64,000 nucleotides of DNA, taken from the NCBI RefSeq assembly GCF_000807275.1, contig NZ_CP009056.1, positions 2,628,352 through 2,692,351 of the forward strand, in the 5' to 3' direction. Both the position numbers and the translations under genes were made by a program. The DNA comes from Frischella perrara (GTDB lineage: Bacteria; Pseudomonadota; Gammaproteobacteria; Enterobacterales; Orbaceae). The notes beneath the pieces are model-generated. The model saw only the letters and a program-made list of their open reading frames with translations, did no database searches and had not been told where the DNA came from. Every line of letters starts with the position of its first letter. Positions within the stretch are counted from its first letter, which is position 1. This document shows positions 1 to 10,172 of the stretch, one piece after another.

Positions 1-371
<371 letters not shown>

Positions 372-480
372 TCATACCAAAATGCACCAAAATTGTTAGC
401 ACTTGCAAAATTTTATGATAAATAGATAATCGGTTAACATTTATTGCTAGTTTTGGTATATTGCTCACAATTCATGCTAT

Positions 481-1059
481 TTATTTGCACGAATTGTACG
501 ATATGATGGAAGAAAATAAGTGCTGTTGGCTTAATAGCTGTTGAGGATGCGAGCCCACTAAGCCATGTGGTATAGCTTGTTGTAACGCTTTATAATAATC
601 CACCCAATACGGTAAAATCTGTTGTGTATCAACATCGTTAAAATTCATGGGATAGCATTGAAAATAGTCTTGACCTTGATGGGTCTTAAATACATGTGTA
701 ATTAATTGACTACAATATAACCCGTTACCGGTGGGATGAAAACTGAAATTATAAGGTAAACCTAAACAGGCTTTTGCCCGCACGATAGCTGGTTTGATCA
801 ACGATGGGTCATTAATTGTGGCAATAAGATTGCTATCCGCTGCATCCAAAAACGTTTGTAAAGAGCGCAAGATGACACCGTATTTTTGTGTTGCTTCTAT
901 AACCTGATCATCACCAATATATAAACCAACGTGATTGATATTATCAATGGCTAATGTCAGGTTATTCTTGCCCGAACGGCTGACTGCATCATTAAACTGA
1001 TCATTATGATCAAGACTTTGAAAAATAATACAGCCCGCTTGGATATTATTTTTTAGCAC
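481..1059 (-). CDS. YiiX/YebB-like permuted NlpC/P60 (papain-fold) hydrolase
   Basis: A 192-residue protein of the circularly permuted NlpC/P60 superfamily (YaeF/YiiX group). In this group the catalytic histidine precedes the cysteine in sequence. I see the histidine in NHVGLYIGD, the acidic residue in VIEATQ, and the cysteine in GLYCSQLI, in the expected order, so the active site looks intact. No signal peptide is evident. Members hydrolyse amide or ester bonds, but substrates are mostly unknown. The start overlaps the end of bioY by 14 nt, so the two are almost certainly translated from one message under the BirA-type operator upstream of bioY. This suggests, but does not show, a role in obtaining biotin, for example releasing it from bound forms. 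Confidence 0.8.
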   Translation of the reverse strand: MLKNNIQAGCIIFQSLDHNDQFNDAVSRSGKNNLTLAIDNINHVGLYIGDDQVIEATQKYGVILRSLQTFLDAADSNLIATINDPSLIKPAIVRAKACLGLPYNFSFHPTGNGLYCSQLITHVFKTHQGQDYFQCYPMNFNDVDTQQILPYWVDYYKALQQAIPHGLVGSHPQQLLSQQHLFSSIISYNSCK

Positions 1060-1627
1060 GATAACGCCATAGTGTTAGCATGACAATGGTAGCTAACACA
1101 AACTTAATTGCATCAACTCCGACAAAAGGTAGATAACCCATTTTTATTGCATCCATTAGACTAATTTGGAAATATCCCGCTAAATAAACGACACCGAATA
1201 CAAATAGCACTTGATGAGCAACAGCAAAAGCTATAAGACCGGTCAACCAACGACGGTCATAGCCTTTCTCAGCCGCATAACCGGCAATATAAGCACTCAC
1301 CACGAATCCATATAAGTAACCCGCTGATGGTGATATTAACGCAGCAATGCCACCACTACCATTGGCAAAAACCGGTAATCCTAATGCGCCAACGAATAAA
1401 TATTGTAATAAAGTTATAGTCGCAAGTTTACGACCTAAAAATGCGCCAACTAATAACACCGCCAGTGATTGTAAGCTAAAAGGAACTGGATAGGTTGGAA
1501 TACTAATATTAGCCGCAATGGCTAATAGTAATGTCGCAACTGAAGTGGTAAGTAATTTTTGTTGCCAAGAAGACAACGGCACAAGCGTATTAATAAACGG
1601 TGAATAATAAGTTAATTGAGCTTTCAT
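1046..1627 (-). CDS. bioY: Biotin transporter BioY (ECF S-component)
   Basis: A 193-residue, strongly hydrophobic inner-membrane protein with about six predicted helices, the standard size for BioY. Family motifs visible include SLQSLAVLLVGAFLGRK near residue 52-66 and the glycine-rich GGIAALISPSAGYLYGF at about 92-108, a conserved biotin-contact region in BioY proteins. BioY binds biotin as the S-component of an energy-coupling-factor transporter and can act alone or with BioMN; no bioM or bioN gene is in the window. The gene has its own promoter and a BirA-type operator, so uptake should be switched off when biotin is plentiful. It is followed, with overlap, by the YiiX-like hydrolase gene. 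Confidence 0.93.
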   Translation of the reverse strand: MKAQLTYYSPFINTLVPLSSWQQKLLTTSVATLLLAIAANISIPTYPVPFSLQSLAVLLVGAFLGRKLATITLLQYLFVGALGLPVFANGSGGIAALISPSAGYLYGFVVSAYIAGYAAEKGYDRRWLTGLIAFAVAHQVLFVFGVVYLAGYFQISLMDAIKMGYLPFVGVDAIKFVLATIVMLTLWRYRAKK

Positions 1628-1675
1628 AATTAATGACCTGCCTTATGTTAAGAATAATCGTATTTTCAGATCCGC

Positions 1676-1704
1676 AATATAATGCCGAATAAGATTATTG
1701 TAAA
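1676..1704 (-). promoter_or_regulatory. bioY promoter
   Basis: On the minus strand there is a TTTACA -35 hexamer (1699-1704) and a TATATT -10 hexamer (1676-1681) with a 17-nt spacer, about 50 nt upstream of the bioY ATG. The -35 element is part of the BirA-type operator, so repressor binding would block RNA polymerase. Prediction is by eye. Confidence 0.65.
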
Positions 1705-1730
1705 CTAATTATTATTATTTTTAGTTTACA
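1699..1730. promoter_or_regulatory. BirA-type biotin operator
   Basis: An inverted repeat TGTAAAC (1699-1705) and GTTTACA (1724-1730) separated by 18 nt. The half-sites and the spacing match the E. coli bio operator recognised by biotinyl-AMP-bound BirA. The symmetry extends further (TGTAAACTAA facing TTAGTTTACA). It sits directly over the bioY -35 region, the position expected for repression of a biotin uptake gene. Confidence 0.85.
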
Positions 1731-1769
1731 TATGGCACAAATTGAACGGAACAAAATCGAGTTTCCATC

Positions 1770-1803
1770 TTGACAATTACTTATGAACTAGTATAGTGAT
1801 ACA
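1770..1803 (+). promoter_or_regulatory. trp operon promoter with TrpR-like operator
   Basis: TTGACA (1770-1775) and TATAGT (1792-1797) form a sigma-70 promoter with a 16-nt spacer. The stretch GAACTAGT overlapping the spacer end, followed by an imperfect inverted half ending in GATAC, closely resembles the E. coli trp operator; even TTGACAATTA matches the E. coli trp promoter. The start codon of trpE is only about 30 nt downstream, leaving no room for a leader peptide and attenuator. Repression by TrpR is therefore the probable control; trpR itself is not in the window. Confidence 0.8.
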
Positions 1804-1830
1804 ACGCTAGCGAATCAGGAACCGATAACA

Positions 1831-3390
1831 ATGCCAACCCTTAAACAACTGCAACATAGCATACATTATCACAATGACCCCACCGAGATTTTCAATCAAC
1901 TTTGTGCCCAACGAACAGCAACGTTACTATTAGAATCGGCAGAGATCGATAATAAGCAAGGTATTAAAAGTGTCATGATTATTGATGCTGCACTAAGAAT
2001 TACCGCTTCGAATAACCAAGTAACCATTGTTGCACTGACTGAAAATGGTGCATCATTGTTACCACTATTAGCGCAATCCTTTAAACAAGGGGTGGACAAG
2101 ATTCTAGAAACTGAAAAGCAAACGCTAATACTTAATTTTACGCAAATTAATAATGATCTAGATGAAGATTCACGCTTAAAATCGTTATCTGTATTTGATG
2201 CCTTACGCCATATTCTCAACGTTGTAAAATTACCAGCCGAGGCTTCCCCCGATGCGATCTTATTGGGTGGACTATTTGGTTATGATTTAGTGGCTGGATT
2301 TGAAGATTTACCGCAACTACCTAGCGAACAATGCTGTCAGGATTTTTGCTTTTATCTTGCCGAAACCTTATTAGAAATCAACCATAAAAACGCCACTGCC
2401 ATATTAAAAGCTAGTTTATTTACAACGAACCAAGCCGAAGATCAACGTTTAACTCAACGTTTACAGCAACTTAGTCAACAGCTTGCACAACCTTTGCAGC
2501 CCATACCTGTGCAAACGTTAACTGACATTACCGTTGCTTGTAATTTAAGTGATGATGACTTTAAAACTATCGTCAAAAAAATGCAGGACGCTATCCAACA
2601 AGGCGAAATATTTCAATCAGTACCATCGCGTCGTTTTACCCTACCTTGTCCAAATCCTTTAGCCGCTTATCATACCTTAAAACAACAAAATCCTAGCCCC
2701 TATATGTTCTATATGCAGGATCAAGATTTCATCTTATTTGGTGCATCACCAGAAAGCGCCTTAAAGTATACTAAAGCAACCAATCAAGTCGAAATCTATC
2801 CCATCGCGGGAACTCGGCCTCGTGGTTTAAAAGCTAATGGTGAAATTGATTATGATTTAGATAGTCGTTTAGAGCTCGAAATGCGCACCGATAAAAAAGA
2901 GTTAGCGGAACACTTGATGCTTGTCGATTTAGCACGTAATGATTTAGCCCGTATTTGTGAACCTGGTAGTCGATATACAAAAGAACTGTTAAAAGTTGAT
3001 AGATATTCACACGTGATGCACCTAATTTCTCGTATTGTTGGGCAGTTACGTGGTGATTTAGATGCGCTACATGCCTATCAAGCCACGATGAATATGGGAA
3101 CATTAACCGGTGCACCAAAAGTCCGAGCCATGCAGTTAATCGCCGAATCAGAAAAAACGAAACGTGGTAGCTATGGCGGTGCTATCGGCTATTTCACCGC
3201 TAACGGTGATTTAGATACCTGTATTGTGATCCGAAGTGCCTATGTTGAGAATGGCATTGCAACCGTCCAAGCCGGTGCCGGCGTTGTATTAGATTCCAAT
3301 CCACAAGCAGAATCCGATGAGTCACGCAACAAAGCACGTGCCGTTATTCGCGCTATCGCTCAAGCGCATCATGTTACGGGAGAATTCTAA
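1831..3390 (+). CDS. trpE: Anthranilate synthase component I
   Basis: The large subunit of anthranilate synthase makes anthranilate from chorismate, using ammonia passed from the TrpG glutaminase. At 519 residues the length fits enteric TrpE. The N-terminal regulatory region keeps LLES (about residues 32-35), the motif that forms the tryptophan feedback site, so the enzyme is probably feedback-inhibited. The C-terminal chorismate-binding domain shows IAGTRPRG, the DLARNDL/RICEPGS block and [12 protein letters not shown]. The start follows an AGGA ribosome binding site. The stop overlaps the trpGD start (TAATG), indicating translational coupling for balanced subunit synthesis. First gene of the trp operon. 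Confidence 0.98.
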   Translation: MPTLKQLQHSIHYHNDPTEIFNQLCAQRTATLLLESAEIDNKQGIKSVMIIDAALRITASNNQVTIVALTENGASLLPLLAQSFKQGVDKILETEKQTLILNFTQINNDLDEDSRLKSLSVFDALRHILNVVKLPAEASPDAILLGGLFGYDLVAGFEDLPQLPSEQCCQDFCFYLAETLLEINHKNATAILKASLFTTNQAEDQRLTQRLQQLSQQLAQPLQPIPVQTLTDITVACNLSDDDFKTIVKKMQDAIQQGEIFQSVPSRRFTLPCPNPLAAYHTLKQQNPSPYMFYMQDQDFILFGASPESALKYTKATNQVEIYPIAGTRPRGLKANGEIDYDLDSRLELEMRTDKKELAEHLMLVDLARNDLARICEPGSRYTKELLKVDRYSHVMHLISRIVGQLRGDLDALHAYQATMNMGTLTGAPKVRAMQLIAESEKTKRGSYGGAIGYFTANGDLDTCIVIRSAYVENGIATVQAGAGVVLDSNPQAESDESRNKARAVIRAIAQAHHVTGEF

Positions 3391-5033
3391 TGGCTAATAT
3401 TCTATTCCTAGATAATATTGACTCATTCACCTACAATTTAGTCGATCAATTACGCTATAGTGGACATCAAGTTATTATTTATCGTAATACTTTACCTGCT
3501 GATGTCATCATTAATAAACTGGCCTTATTAGACAATCCCATATTATTTTTATCACCAGGTCCAGGCACACCAAGCCAAGCCGGTTGTATGCCTGAACTAT
3601 TAAAGCGTTTAAAAGGGAAATTACCTATTATCGGTATTTGTCTTGGACATCAAGCCATTGTTGAATCTTATGGTGGATCGATCGTCCCCGCCGGAGATAT
3701 CCTGCACGGGAAAGCATCGTTAATTAAACATGACGGAAAATATATGTTTAATAATTTACCTAATCCGTTACCTGTTGCACGTTATCATTCTCTAAAAGGA
3801 GAAAATATTCCCGATTCGTTAACCATTAATGCAATGTTTGATAATATCGTAATGGCGGTAAGAAACAATCAAGATCGCGTATACGGTTTTCAATTCCATC
3901 CCGAATCGATTTTAACTATCAATGGTGCGCAGTTACTTAATCAGACGATTGAATGTGCTTTAGCTGATCCACAAATTTCAAAACAACCGTCGGTTATGAG
4001 TGAAAAAACGGCTGCCCAAACCAGTGAACGACTAGTGCAACCAATCCTTAATAAACTCTATCAAGGGCTAATCTTAGAACAATCCGAAAGTGAAATATTA
4101 TTTAGCCAAATAATTCAAGGTAAATTGGAAGCAACCAAACTGGCTACCGCCATAATAAGTATGAAAGTACGAGGTGAAACACCACAAGAAATTGCAGGGG
4201 CAGCTAACGCTTTACTACGCCATGCTGATCCCTTTGTTGCGCCAGAATATGACTTTACCGATATTGTGGGAACAGGTGGTGATGGTACGAACAGTATTAA
4301 TATCTCTACTGCCAGTACGTTTGTTGCGGCCGCGTTAGGCTTCAAGGTTGCTAAACATGGTAACCGTGGTGTATCAAGTAAGTCAGGCTCATCTGATGTA
4401 CTAGCTGCGTTAGGCATTAAATTAAATATGTCAGCTGAAACCGCTCGTCAAGCATTAGATGAACTCGGTGTTTGCTTTTTATTTGCTCAACAATATCACT
4501 CAGGTTTTCGTTATGCAGCACCGATCCGTCAACAACTAAAAACTCGCACTATATTTAATATTCTTGGTCCACTAATAAATCCAGCCAAACCGAAACGAAT
4601 TTTACTGGGTGTTTATGATCGTGGCTTACTAAAACCGATAGCCGAAACATTATGCATGCTAGGCTATAAGCATGCCATTGTCGTACATGGTTCAGGAATG
4701 GATGAAGTCGCGATACATGGCACAACCTATGTTGCTGAAGTCATCGATGGTGTAATCGATTATTATGAAATTAATCCAGAAGATTTTGGCTTAACAACGT
4801 ATACGTTAAAAGATATCGAAGGCGGAACCCCCGAACAAAACCGGGATATGTTAGTTGATATTTTGCAAGGTCATGGTAAACCAGCTCATGAAGCGGCTAT
4901 TGCCGTTAATGTAGCAATGTTAATGAAGCTATTTGATCATAATGATTTAAAAGCCAATGCAGCTAAAGCTATTACAATGATGCATTCTGGTCAACCTTAT
5001 CAACTCCTAACTGCATTGGCACAACGAGGTTAA
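3390..5033 (+). CDS. trpGD: Fused anthranilate synthase glutaminase / anthranilate phosphoribosyltransferase
   Basis: A 547-residue bifunctional protein. Residues 1 to about 190 are the TrpG class I glutamine amidotransferase, with nucleophile cysteine in GICLGHQA, an oxyanion region LSPGPGTP and the catalytic His-Glu in FQFHPESI. After a linker, residues from about 205 onward are TrpD, which joins anthranilate to PRPP; the PRPP-binding motif [14 protein letters not shown] and the following [15 protein letters not shown] are intact. The same fusion is found in E. coli and relatives, where the gene is often called trpD. Start and stop both overlap neighbouring genes, so trpE, trpGD and trpCF are coupled. 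Confidence 0.97.
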   Translation: MANILFLDNIDSFTYNLVDQLRYSGHQVIIYRNTLPADVIINKLALLDNPILFLSPGPGTPSQAGCMPELLKRLKGKLPIIGICLGHQAIVESYGGSIVPAGDILHGKASLIKHDGKYMFNNLPNPLPVARYHSLKGENIPDSLTINAMFDNIVMAVRNNQDRVYGFQFHPESILTINGAQLLNQTIECALADPQISKQPSVMSEKTAAQTSERLVQPILNKLYQGLILEQSESEILFSQIIQGKLEATKLATAIISMKVRGETPQEIAGAANALLRHADPFVAPEYDFTDIVGTGGDGTNSINISTASTFVAAALGFKVAKHGNRGVSSKSGSSDVLAALGIKLNMSAETARQALDELGVCFLFAQQYHSGFRYAAPIRQQLKTRTIFNILGPLINPAKPKRILLGVYDRGLLKPIAETLCMLGYKHAIVVHGSGMDEVAIHGTTYVAEVIDGVIDYYEINPEDFGLTTYTLKDIEGGTPEQNRDMLVDILQGHGKPAHEAAIAVNVAMLMKLFDHNDLKANAAKAITMMHSGQPYQLLTALAQRG

Positions 5034-6436
5034 TGATGGCAATTGAATCACTAAAAAATAATGTTGCGATGGCAACAGTACTAAAAAAAATTGTTACCGA
5101 TAAAGTAAATTGGGTCGAACAACGGAAACAAACACAACCGCTGGCAAGTTTCAAAACACAATTACAACCAAGCGATCGTTGTTTCTACCAAGCACTGACC
5201 GATCAACATAGCGTTTTTATTTTAGAATGCAAAAAAGCCTCTCCATCAAAAGGGCTAATTCGTGCTGATTTTGATCCGGCAATGATTGCCAAAACCTATG
5301 CCCCATACGCTAATGCCATATCTGTATTAACCGATGAGACCTATTTTCAAGGCAGTTTTGATTTCTTACCGATTGTCCGACAGCATACCCAACAACCAAT
5401 TTTATGTAAGGATTTCATCATTGATGAATATCAAATCTATTTAGCCCGCTACTATCAAGCTGATGCCATATTGTTAATGTTATCAGTGTTAACTGACGAT
5501 GAGTATCAAAGGCTTAGCCAATTAGCTCATCAGTTTAATATGGGAATATTAACCGAAGCGAGTACGCCAGAAGAAGTGGAACGTGCGATAAAATTAAATG
5601 CTAAAGTGATCGGTATAAATAATCGAGATCTACGAGATTTATCAGTTGATCTTAATCGAGTTAAAAATCTATCCGCGTCAATTCCTGCTGATCGAATTGT
5701 GATCAGCGAGTCAGGTATTCATACCCATTCTCAAATTTTATCATTGAGCCAACATGCACACGGTTTTTTAATTGGTAGCGCCTTAATGGCAGAATCTAAT
5801 CTTGAATTAGCTATTCGCAAAGTTATATTTGGTGAAAATAAGGTGTGTGGTTTGACGCAAAAAAATGATGCGTTAGTCGCCTACCAAGCCGGAGCCGTTT
5901 ATGGCGGTTTAATTTTCGTTAAAACCTCCCCGCGGTATATTGACCCCAATCAAGCACGAATAGTAATGTCTGCTGCGAAACTCAATTGGGTCGGTGTATT
6001 TAGAAATGAGAATCCAAACTACATCACCGAGGTAGCTAAGACACTCAAATTATACGCTGTACAATTACATGGGAACGAAGATCAAAACTATATTCAACAA
6101 TTAGCCAAATTACTTCCTTCCACTTGTCAAATTTGGCAAGCATTAAGCATTAACCATACCATTCCTGACTATAATAATCCTCTAATTTCCCGCTATATTT
6201 TTGATAATGGAGAAGGAGGCAGTGGTCAATCATTTAACTGGCAACTGTTAGCGAACAAAAATCTTAGTAACGTATTATTAGCAGGGGGTATTAATCCCGA
6301 TAATGCGATCACAGCTATTCAAACCGGCGTGGCGGGATTAGATATTAATTCCGGTGTAGAAATATCCGCAGGTCACAAGGATCCGCAAAAACTAACAACT
6401 TTATTTGCACGCTTAAGAGGTTATCCTTATTCATAA
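5033..6436 (+). CDS. trpCF: Fused indole-3-glycerol phosphate synthase / phosphoribosylanthranilate isomerase
   Basis: A 467-residue bifunctional enzyme of two TIM barrels. The TrpC half (to about residue 260) carries the active-site motif ILECKKASPSKGLIR, the KDFIIDEYQI block and ISESGIHT. The TrpF half begins at KVCGLT (catalytic cysteine) and includes GGLIFVKTSPR and the phosphate-binding LAGGINPDN and GLDINSGVE. TrpF isomerises phosphoribosylanthranilate and TrpC then closes the ring to indole-glycerol phosphate. Two adjacent ATG codons are possible starts (5033 and 5036); the first overlaps the preceding stop. A 61-nt gap separates it from trpB. Confidence 0.97.
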   Translation: MMAIESLKNNVAMATVLKKIVTDKVNWVEQRKQTQPLASFKTQLQPSDRCFYQALTDQHSVFILECKKASPSKGLIRADFDPAMIAKTYAPYANAISVLTDETYFQGSFDFLPIVRQHTQQPILCKDFIIDEYQIYLARYYQADAILLMLSVLTDDEYQRLSQLAHQFNMGILTEASTPEEVERAIKLNAKVIGINNRDLRDLSVDLNRVKNLSASIPADRIVISESGIHTHSQILSLSQHAHGFLIGSALMAESNLELAIRKVIFGENKVCGLTQKNDALVAYQAGAVYGGLIFVKTSPRYIDPNQARIVMSAAKLNWVGVFRNENPNYITEVAKTLKLYAVQLHGNEDQNYIQQLAKLLPSTCQIWQALSINHTIPDYNNPLISRYIFDNGEGGSGQSFNWQLLANKNLSNVLLAGGINPDNAITAIQTGVAGLDINSGVEISAGHKDPQKLTTLFARLRGYPYS

Positions 6437-6497
6437 GCTCATTTTATAAAATTAATTTCACAGTAATTGCAATGATACTGTTTAAAAGGAAAACATA

Positions 6498-7691
6498 ATG
6501 GCAAAATTAAATCCTTATTTTGGCGAATTTGGTGGACAATATGTACCACAGATTCTCATTCCGGTACTTGATAATCTAGAACAAGCATTTTTATCTGCCA
6601 AGGATGATCCTGCTTTTCAACAAGAGTTTCAGGATCTTCTTAAAAACTATGCAGGACGCCCAACACCATTAACATTGTGCCGAAATCTAACGGCAGGTAG
6701 TAAAACTAAACTCTATCTAAAACGGGAAGATTTGGTACATGGTGGGGCTCATAAAACAAACCAAGTTCTCGGTCAAGCATTACTCGCCAAACGTATGGGA
6801 AAAACTGAAATTATTGCCGAAACAGGTGCTGGTCAACATGGTGTTGCCTCTGCATTAGCCTGCGCATTATTAGGGTTAAAATGCCGAATCTATATGGGTG
6901 AGAAAGATGTGCAACGTCAAGCACCTAACGTTTTTAGGATGCGCTTAATGGGTGCGACCGTTATTCCTGTTACAACAGGCAGTGCAACCTTAAAAGATGC
7001 GTGTAATGAGGCGCTACGCGATTGGTCTGGTAGCTATGAACGCGCTCATTATATGCTCGGCACCGCAGCAGGACCGCATCCTTTCCCTACCATTGTCCGT
7101 GAATTCCAACAAATGATCAGTGCCGAAGCTAAACAACAAATCCAAGAGAAGGAAGGTCGATTACCTGATGCCGTCATTGCTTGTGTTGGCGGTGGTTCAA
7201 ATGCTATCGGGATGTTTGCCAATTTTATTGACGAAAAAAATGTACAATTAATTGGTGTTGAACCGGCAGGACACGGTATTGAAACAGGTCAACATGGCGC
7301 TTCGTTAAAACATGGAAAACTTGGTATTTATTTTGGTATGAAATCACCGATGATGCAAACCGAGGAAGGGCAAATCGAAGAATCCTATTCTATCTCTGCC
7401 GGATTAGATTTTCCATCAGTTGGTCCGCAACATGCTTATCTTGATAGTATTGGTCGAGCACAATATGTATCGATTACAGATGATGAAGCATTAGATGCAT
7501 TTAAGGCATTATCACGTAATGAGGGGATCATACCTGCACTAGAATCCTCGCATGCGCTTGCCTATGCCTTAAAGTTAATAAAAAATAATCCAGAAAAAGA
7601 ACAAATTCTGATCGTCAATTTGTCAGGCAGGGGAGATAAAGATATCTTTACTGTATACGATATTCTAAAAGCAAGAGGGGAAATCGCATGA
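6498..7691 (+). CDS. trpB: Tryptophan synthase beta chain
   Basis: This PLP enzyme condenses indole with serine to give tryptophan in the alpha2-beta2 complex. The 397-residue length is standard. The N-terminus [13 protein letters not shown] is diagnostic. The PLP-binding lysine lies in GGAHKTNQ, the catalytic glutamate region is AETGAGQHG, and the phosphate-binding loop is [10 protein letters not shown]. The start has a strong AAAGGAA site. The trpA start lies inside the trpB stop (ATGA overlap of 4 nt), as expected for subunits made in equal amounts. Confidence 0.98.
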   Translation: MAKLNPYFGEFGGQYVPQILIPVLDNLEQAFLSAKDDPAFQQEFQDLLKNYAGRPTPLTLCRNLTAGSKTKLYLKREDLVHGGAHKTNQVLGQALLAKRMGKTEIIAETGAGQHGVASALACALLGLKCRIYMGEKDVQRQAPNVFRMRLMGATVIPVTTGSATLKDACNEALRDWSGSYERAHYMLGTAAGPHPFPTIVREFQQMISAEAKQQIQEKEGRLPDAVIACVGGGSNAIGMFANFIDEKNVQLIGVEPAGHGIETGQHGASLKHGKLGIYFGMKSPMMQTEEGQIEESYSISAGLDFPSVGPQHAYLDSIGRAQYVSITDDEALDAFKALSRNEGIIPALESSHALAYALKLIKNNPEKEQILIVNLSGRGDKDIFTVYDILKARGEIA

Positions 7692-8518
7692 GTCATGTAA
7701 CGCCATCTAACCGCTATCAAAAACTCTTTGCCGAACTGGCACAACAACAACGTGGTGCATTTGTTCCCTTCGTGGCAATAGGGGATCCTACTCCTGAATT
7801 ATCACTTGATATAATTGATACTCTCGTTACTGCTGGTGCTGATGCGCTAGAATTGGGGATACCATTTTCCGATCCACTTGCCGATGGCCCTACTATTCAA
7901 GATGCCAACCTGCGTGCTTTTGCTGGTGGCATTAATGTCGCGAAGTGCTTTGAAATATTAACACAGATCCGTCAACGACATCCGACCATTCCAATTGGTT
8001 TATTAATCTATGCTAATTTAGTATTCAAAGCTGGCATTGAGAATTTTTATGCTCGTTGTGCAAAGGCAGGCATTGATTCGGTATTGATTGCGGACGTACC
8101 TTTGTCAGAATCGGCACCATTCCGACAAGCGGCTATTAAATATAACATTGCACCGATTTTTATCTGCCCACCTAATGCCGATGATGATGTGATAAAAGCC
8201 ATTGCAGAAAATGGACAAGGCTATACTTATTTGGTTTCCCGTGCTGGCGTTACCGGCACTGAAAACAAAGCGGATAAGCCACTGACACATTTATTAACAA
8301 AGCTAAAACAATATAACGCACCGCCGGCTATTCAAGGTTTTGGTATCTCAACCCCGCAACAGGTTAAGGAAGCTATTCAAGCTGGAGCATCTGGCGCCAT
8401 AGCAGGATCTGCGACAGTCAAAATCATCGCTGAAAATCAATCCAATCCAACTTTACTGCGCCAAAAATTAACACAGTTTGTGAGCACGATGAAAACCGCA
8501 ACGAAGAGGGATGGCTAA
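7688..8518 (+). CDS. trpA: Tryptophan synthase alpha chain
   Basis: The alpha subunit cleaves indole-3-glycerol phosphate and channels indole to TrpB. The 276-residue TIM barrel shows the catalytic glutamate in [16 protein letters not shown], the catalytic aspartate in VLIADVPL, the flexible loop SRAGVTGTE and the phosphate-binding GFGIS and GAIAGSATV. It is the last gene of the operon, overlaps trpB by 4 nt, and is followed by a GC-rich hairpin about 90 nt downstream. Confidence 0.98.
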   Translation: MSHVTPSNRYQKLFAELAQQQRGAFVPFVAIGDPTPELSLDIIDTLVTAGADALELGIPFSDPLADGPTIQDANLRAFAGGINVAKCFEILTQIRQRHPTIPIGLLIYANLVFKAGIENFYARCAKAGIDSVLIADVPLSESAPFRQAAIKYNIAPIFICPPNADDDVIKAIAENGQGYTYLVSRAGVTGTENKADKPLTHLLTKLKQYNAPPAIQGFGISTPQQVKEAIQAGASGAIAGSATVKIIAENQSNPTLLRQKLTQFVSTMKTATKRDG

Positions 8519-8607
8519 GTCCTAAATTTTAGTTAGTTAACTCGATGCTATAAGTGCATTTTAAGTACAACTAACTTTTCAGGTGAATACATTGAGATGC
8601 TATTAAA

Positions 8608-8638
8608 GTAAAAGGGGGAATGAAATACCCCCCTTTAC
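8608..8638. terminator. Bidirectional terminator between trpA and the T6SS island
   Basis: GTAAAAGGGGG (8608-8618) can pair with CCCCCCTTTAC (8628-8638) across a short A/T loop, with one A/C mismatch. It lies between the convergent trpA and the first leftward island gene, so it may serve both. The U-tract is short on each strand, so efficiency is uncertain. Confidence 0.6.
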
Positions 8639-8698
8639 TATTAATTTCAGTTATTAATTTCAGTTATTCATTTAACTTAGCATTTTCAATTGATATTA

Positions 8699-9964
8699 TT
8701 AAGATAATAACTTAGATTTGACAACCACTGATACACTAACTTCATTCTCTTGACAGACAACTAATTGTTTATCTTCGCTATTCTGGGCATGTTCAATAGC
8801 AAGCGCAACGGCTGTGAAATAACCGCAGTTGCCGGTATGACCAATCGTATTATCTAAATGATAAATATTTTTAAGCGTTGTACCTTGTTCATTTAATGTT
8901 GTCGCAATCTTTGGGATAAGCTCCGGTTCAATATGACTATACCAAATCGTATTCAATTCAGCCTCTTCTTTTGCTCCCCAAAGAACACCATTATGAATAA
9001 CTTTATCAAGTTCTTGCCCTATTTCAGGTCGATGTAAACTAACCAATGGTATTGCCTGTGATTTAATAGCTTGTTTAACTAACGGTTTTGAAAGTAAACT
9101 CTCACTGGCCAGTAATAATGCACTAAAGGCCTCCCCTTCTTTTTCCTGTGGGAAATCAAATAAATGCAAAGAAACAACCAACAGCAGCGCTTCATTTTCA
9201 TCATCAATCCATGTATCAATGAACTGACTGCTTTGTGCTGGATCAATAAAGCCAATACTAGCAAATTGATAAGTGGAAAACTGTTTTTTCCATAATGCTT
9301 GTAAATGTTTTTGATCTAATTGTGAATCAAGGCAAAATCGAACATGAAGTGGATACTTATGCCAAGGTTCATCAAGAAAAGCAGCGATTTGTTTATAAAA
9401 CCGTTCTAATAAATAGCTTACCCGAATATCAATGGCAGAGGATTTAATGGGCTCTTCCAGTGCCAACTTAGCATGTAAGATAGCTTGAGTTCCTTGTAAA
9501 GGCTCCTTACTTTGAAGAAAAGCCCCTTCTTGGGTAATTTTACGAGCGGTATCTTGATACCCTTGTTCTGTGTAAAGTCCGTTGAAAATAACATATAAAG
9601 GCTGCTGACCGAGTTCAGTCATTTGAGCATATTGTGTATCATATAATTTATTCCAACCAATGGTATATCTTTTAAGATTTTGCACGCAATATAACCAAAA
9701 ACTGGAAACGACAGCCCAAAATAACAAAGGAATAAACACAATCCCGCCCAAAAACCAATTATTTGATATAGTATGATTAATACTTATAAAAAAAGTAATT
9801 GTTGTTCCAATTATTACAAAAACAACCAACAATAAAGGCCATATCCACCAATGAGGGAATTTAGGTAAGGTTTTTCTTTCAGGAAGTAATGCAAAATCAA
9901 TGGCCACCTTATTTAATCCCCACATTAGATAATGAAGTAAATAATACACAGCCACATCCAGCAT
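8699..9964 (-). CDS. Membrane protein with possible thiolase/ketosynthase-like domain, PAAR partner
   Basis: About 421 residues from the chosen ATG, which follows a GAAGG site at 5-nt spacing; a later ATG at 9925 and an earlier TTG at 9976 are alternatives. Two membrane helices lie near the N-terminus (WIWPLLLVVFVIIG and GGIVFIPLLFWAVV), followed by a soluble domain. The soluble part contains EGEAFSALLLAS and, near the end, NTIGHTGNCGYFTAVALAIEHA. These recall the second half of ketosynthase/thiolase folds (compare GHTxGAAG), but I see no catalytic Cys-His-His set, so any such domain is probably non-enzymatic. The start lies inside the PAAR gene, so the two are coupled. A T6SS adaptor or loading role is a reasonable inference; the family is not one I recognise with certainty. 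Confidence 0.55.
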   Translation of the reverse strand: MLDVAVYYLLHYLMWGLNKVAIDFALLPERKTLPKFPHWWIWPLLLVVFVIIGTTITFFISINHTISNNWFLGGIVFIPLLFWAVVSSFWLYCVQNLKRYTIGWNKLYDTQYAQMTELGQQPLYVIFNGLYTEQGYQDTARKITQEGAFLQSKEPLQGTQAILHAKLALEEPIKSSAIDIRVSYLLERFYKQIAAFLDEPWHKYPLHVRFCLDSQLDQKHLQALWKKQFSTYQFASIGFIDPAQSSQFIDTWIDDENEALLLVVSLHLFDFPQEKEGEAFSALLLASESLLSKPLVKQAIKSQAIPLVSLHRPEIGQELDKVIHNGVLWGAKEEAELNTIWYSHIEPELIPKIATTLNEQGTTLKNIYHLDNTIGHTGNCGYFTAVALAIEHAQNSEDKQLVVCQENEVSVSVVVKSKLLS

Positions 9965-10172
9965 GATGACCTTCAAGAGCTATAGGTTTTCCTTGATCTT
10001 TCATTCGACTATCGCCTTCAATAATAGCGGTAACACCATGCCCTTTTTTCGGACAACTGACTAAATCACCTACTCGCGCAACACCTTTACCTTTAACTAT
10101 CATAGTCGTTGATGCTGAGATCACCTTTCCACCATGATCCGTGCTATCACCAAGTCTAATGACATATCGCAT
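9909..10172 (-). CDS. PAAR-domain T6SS spike-tip protein
   Basis: An 87-residue stand-alone PAAR protein, the sharp cone that caps the VgrG trimer of the type VI secretion spike. It begins RYVIRLGDSTDHGG and contains GKGVARVGDLVSCPKKGHG and GHHAGCGC. These provide the repeated Gly-Asp turns and the His/Cys residues that bind the tip metal ion in PAAR proteins. There is no N- or C-terminal effector extension. The ATG follows a GAAAGAA site. It is cotranscribed with the overlapping membrane protein gene and lies at the left end of the vgrG effector array. Confidence 0.93.
   Translation of the reverse strand: MRYVIRLGDSTDHGGKVISASTTMIVKGKGVARVGDLVSCPKKGHGVTAIIEGDSRMKDQGKPIALEGHHAGCGCVLFTSLSNVGIK

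Noticed and set aside
1799..1830. Possible trp leader peptide
   Set aside because: The region is too short for a leader frame with Trp codons and a terminator hairpin.
8641..8690. Short direct repeat TTAATTTCAGTTAT occurring twice
   Set aside because: Only about 14 bp in an AT-rich spacer; likely slippage with no supported function.
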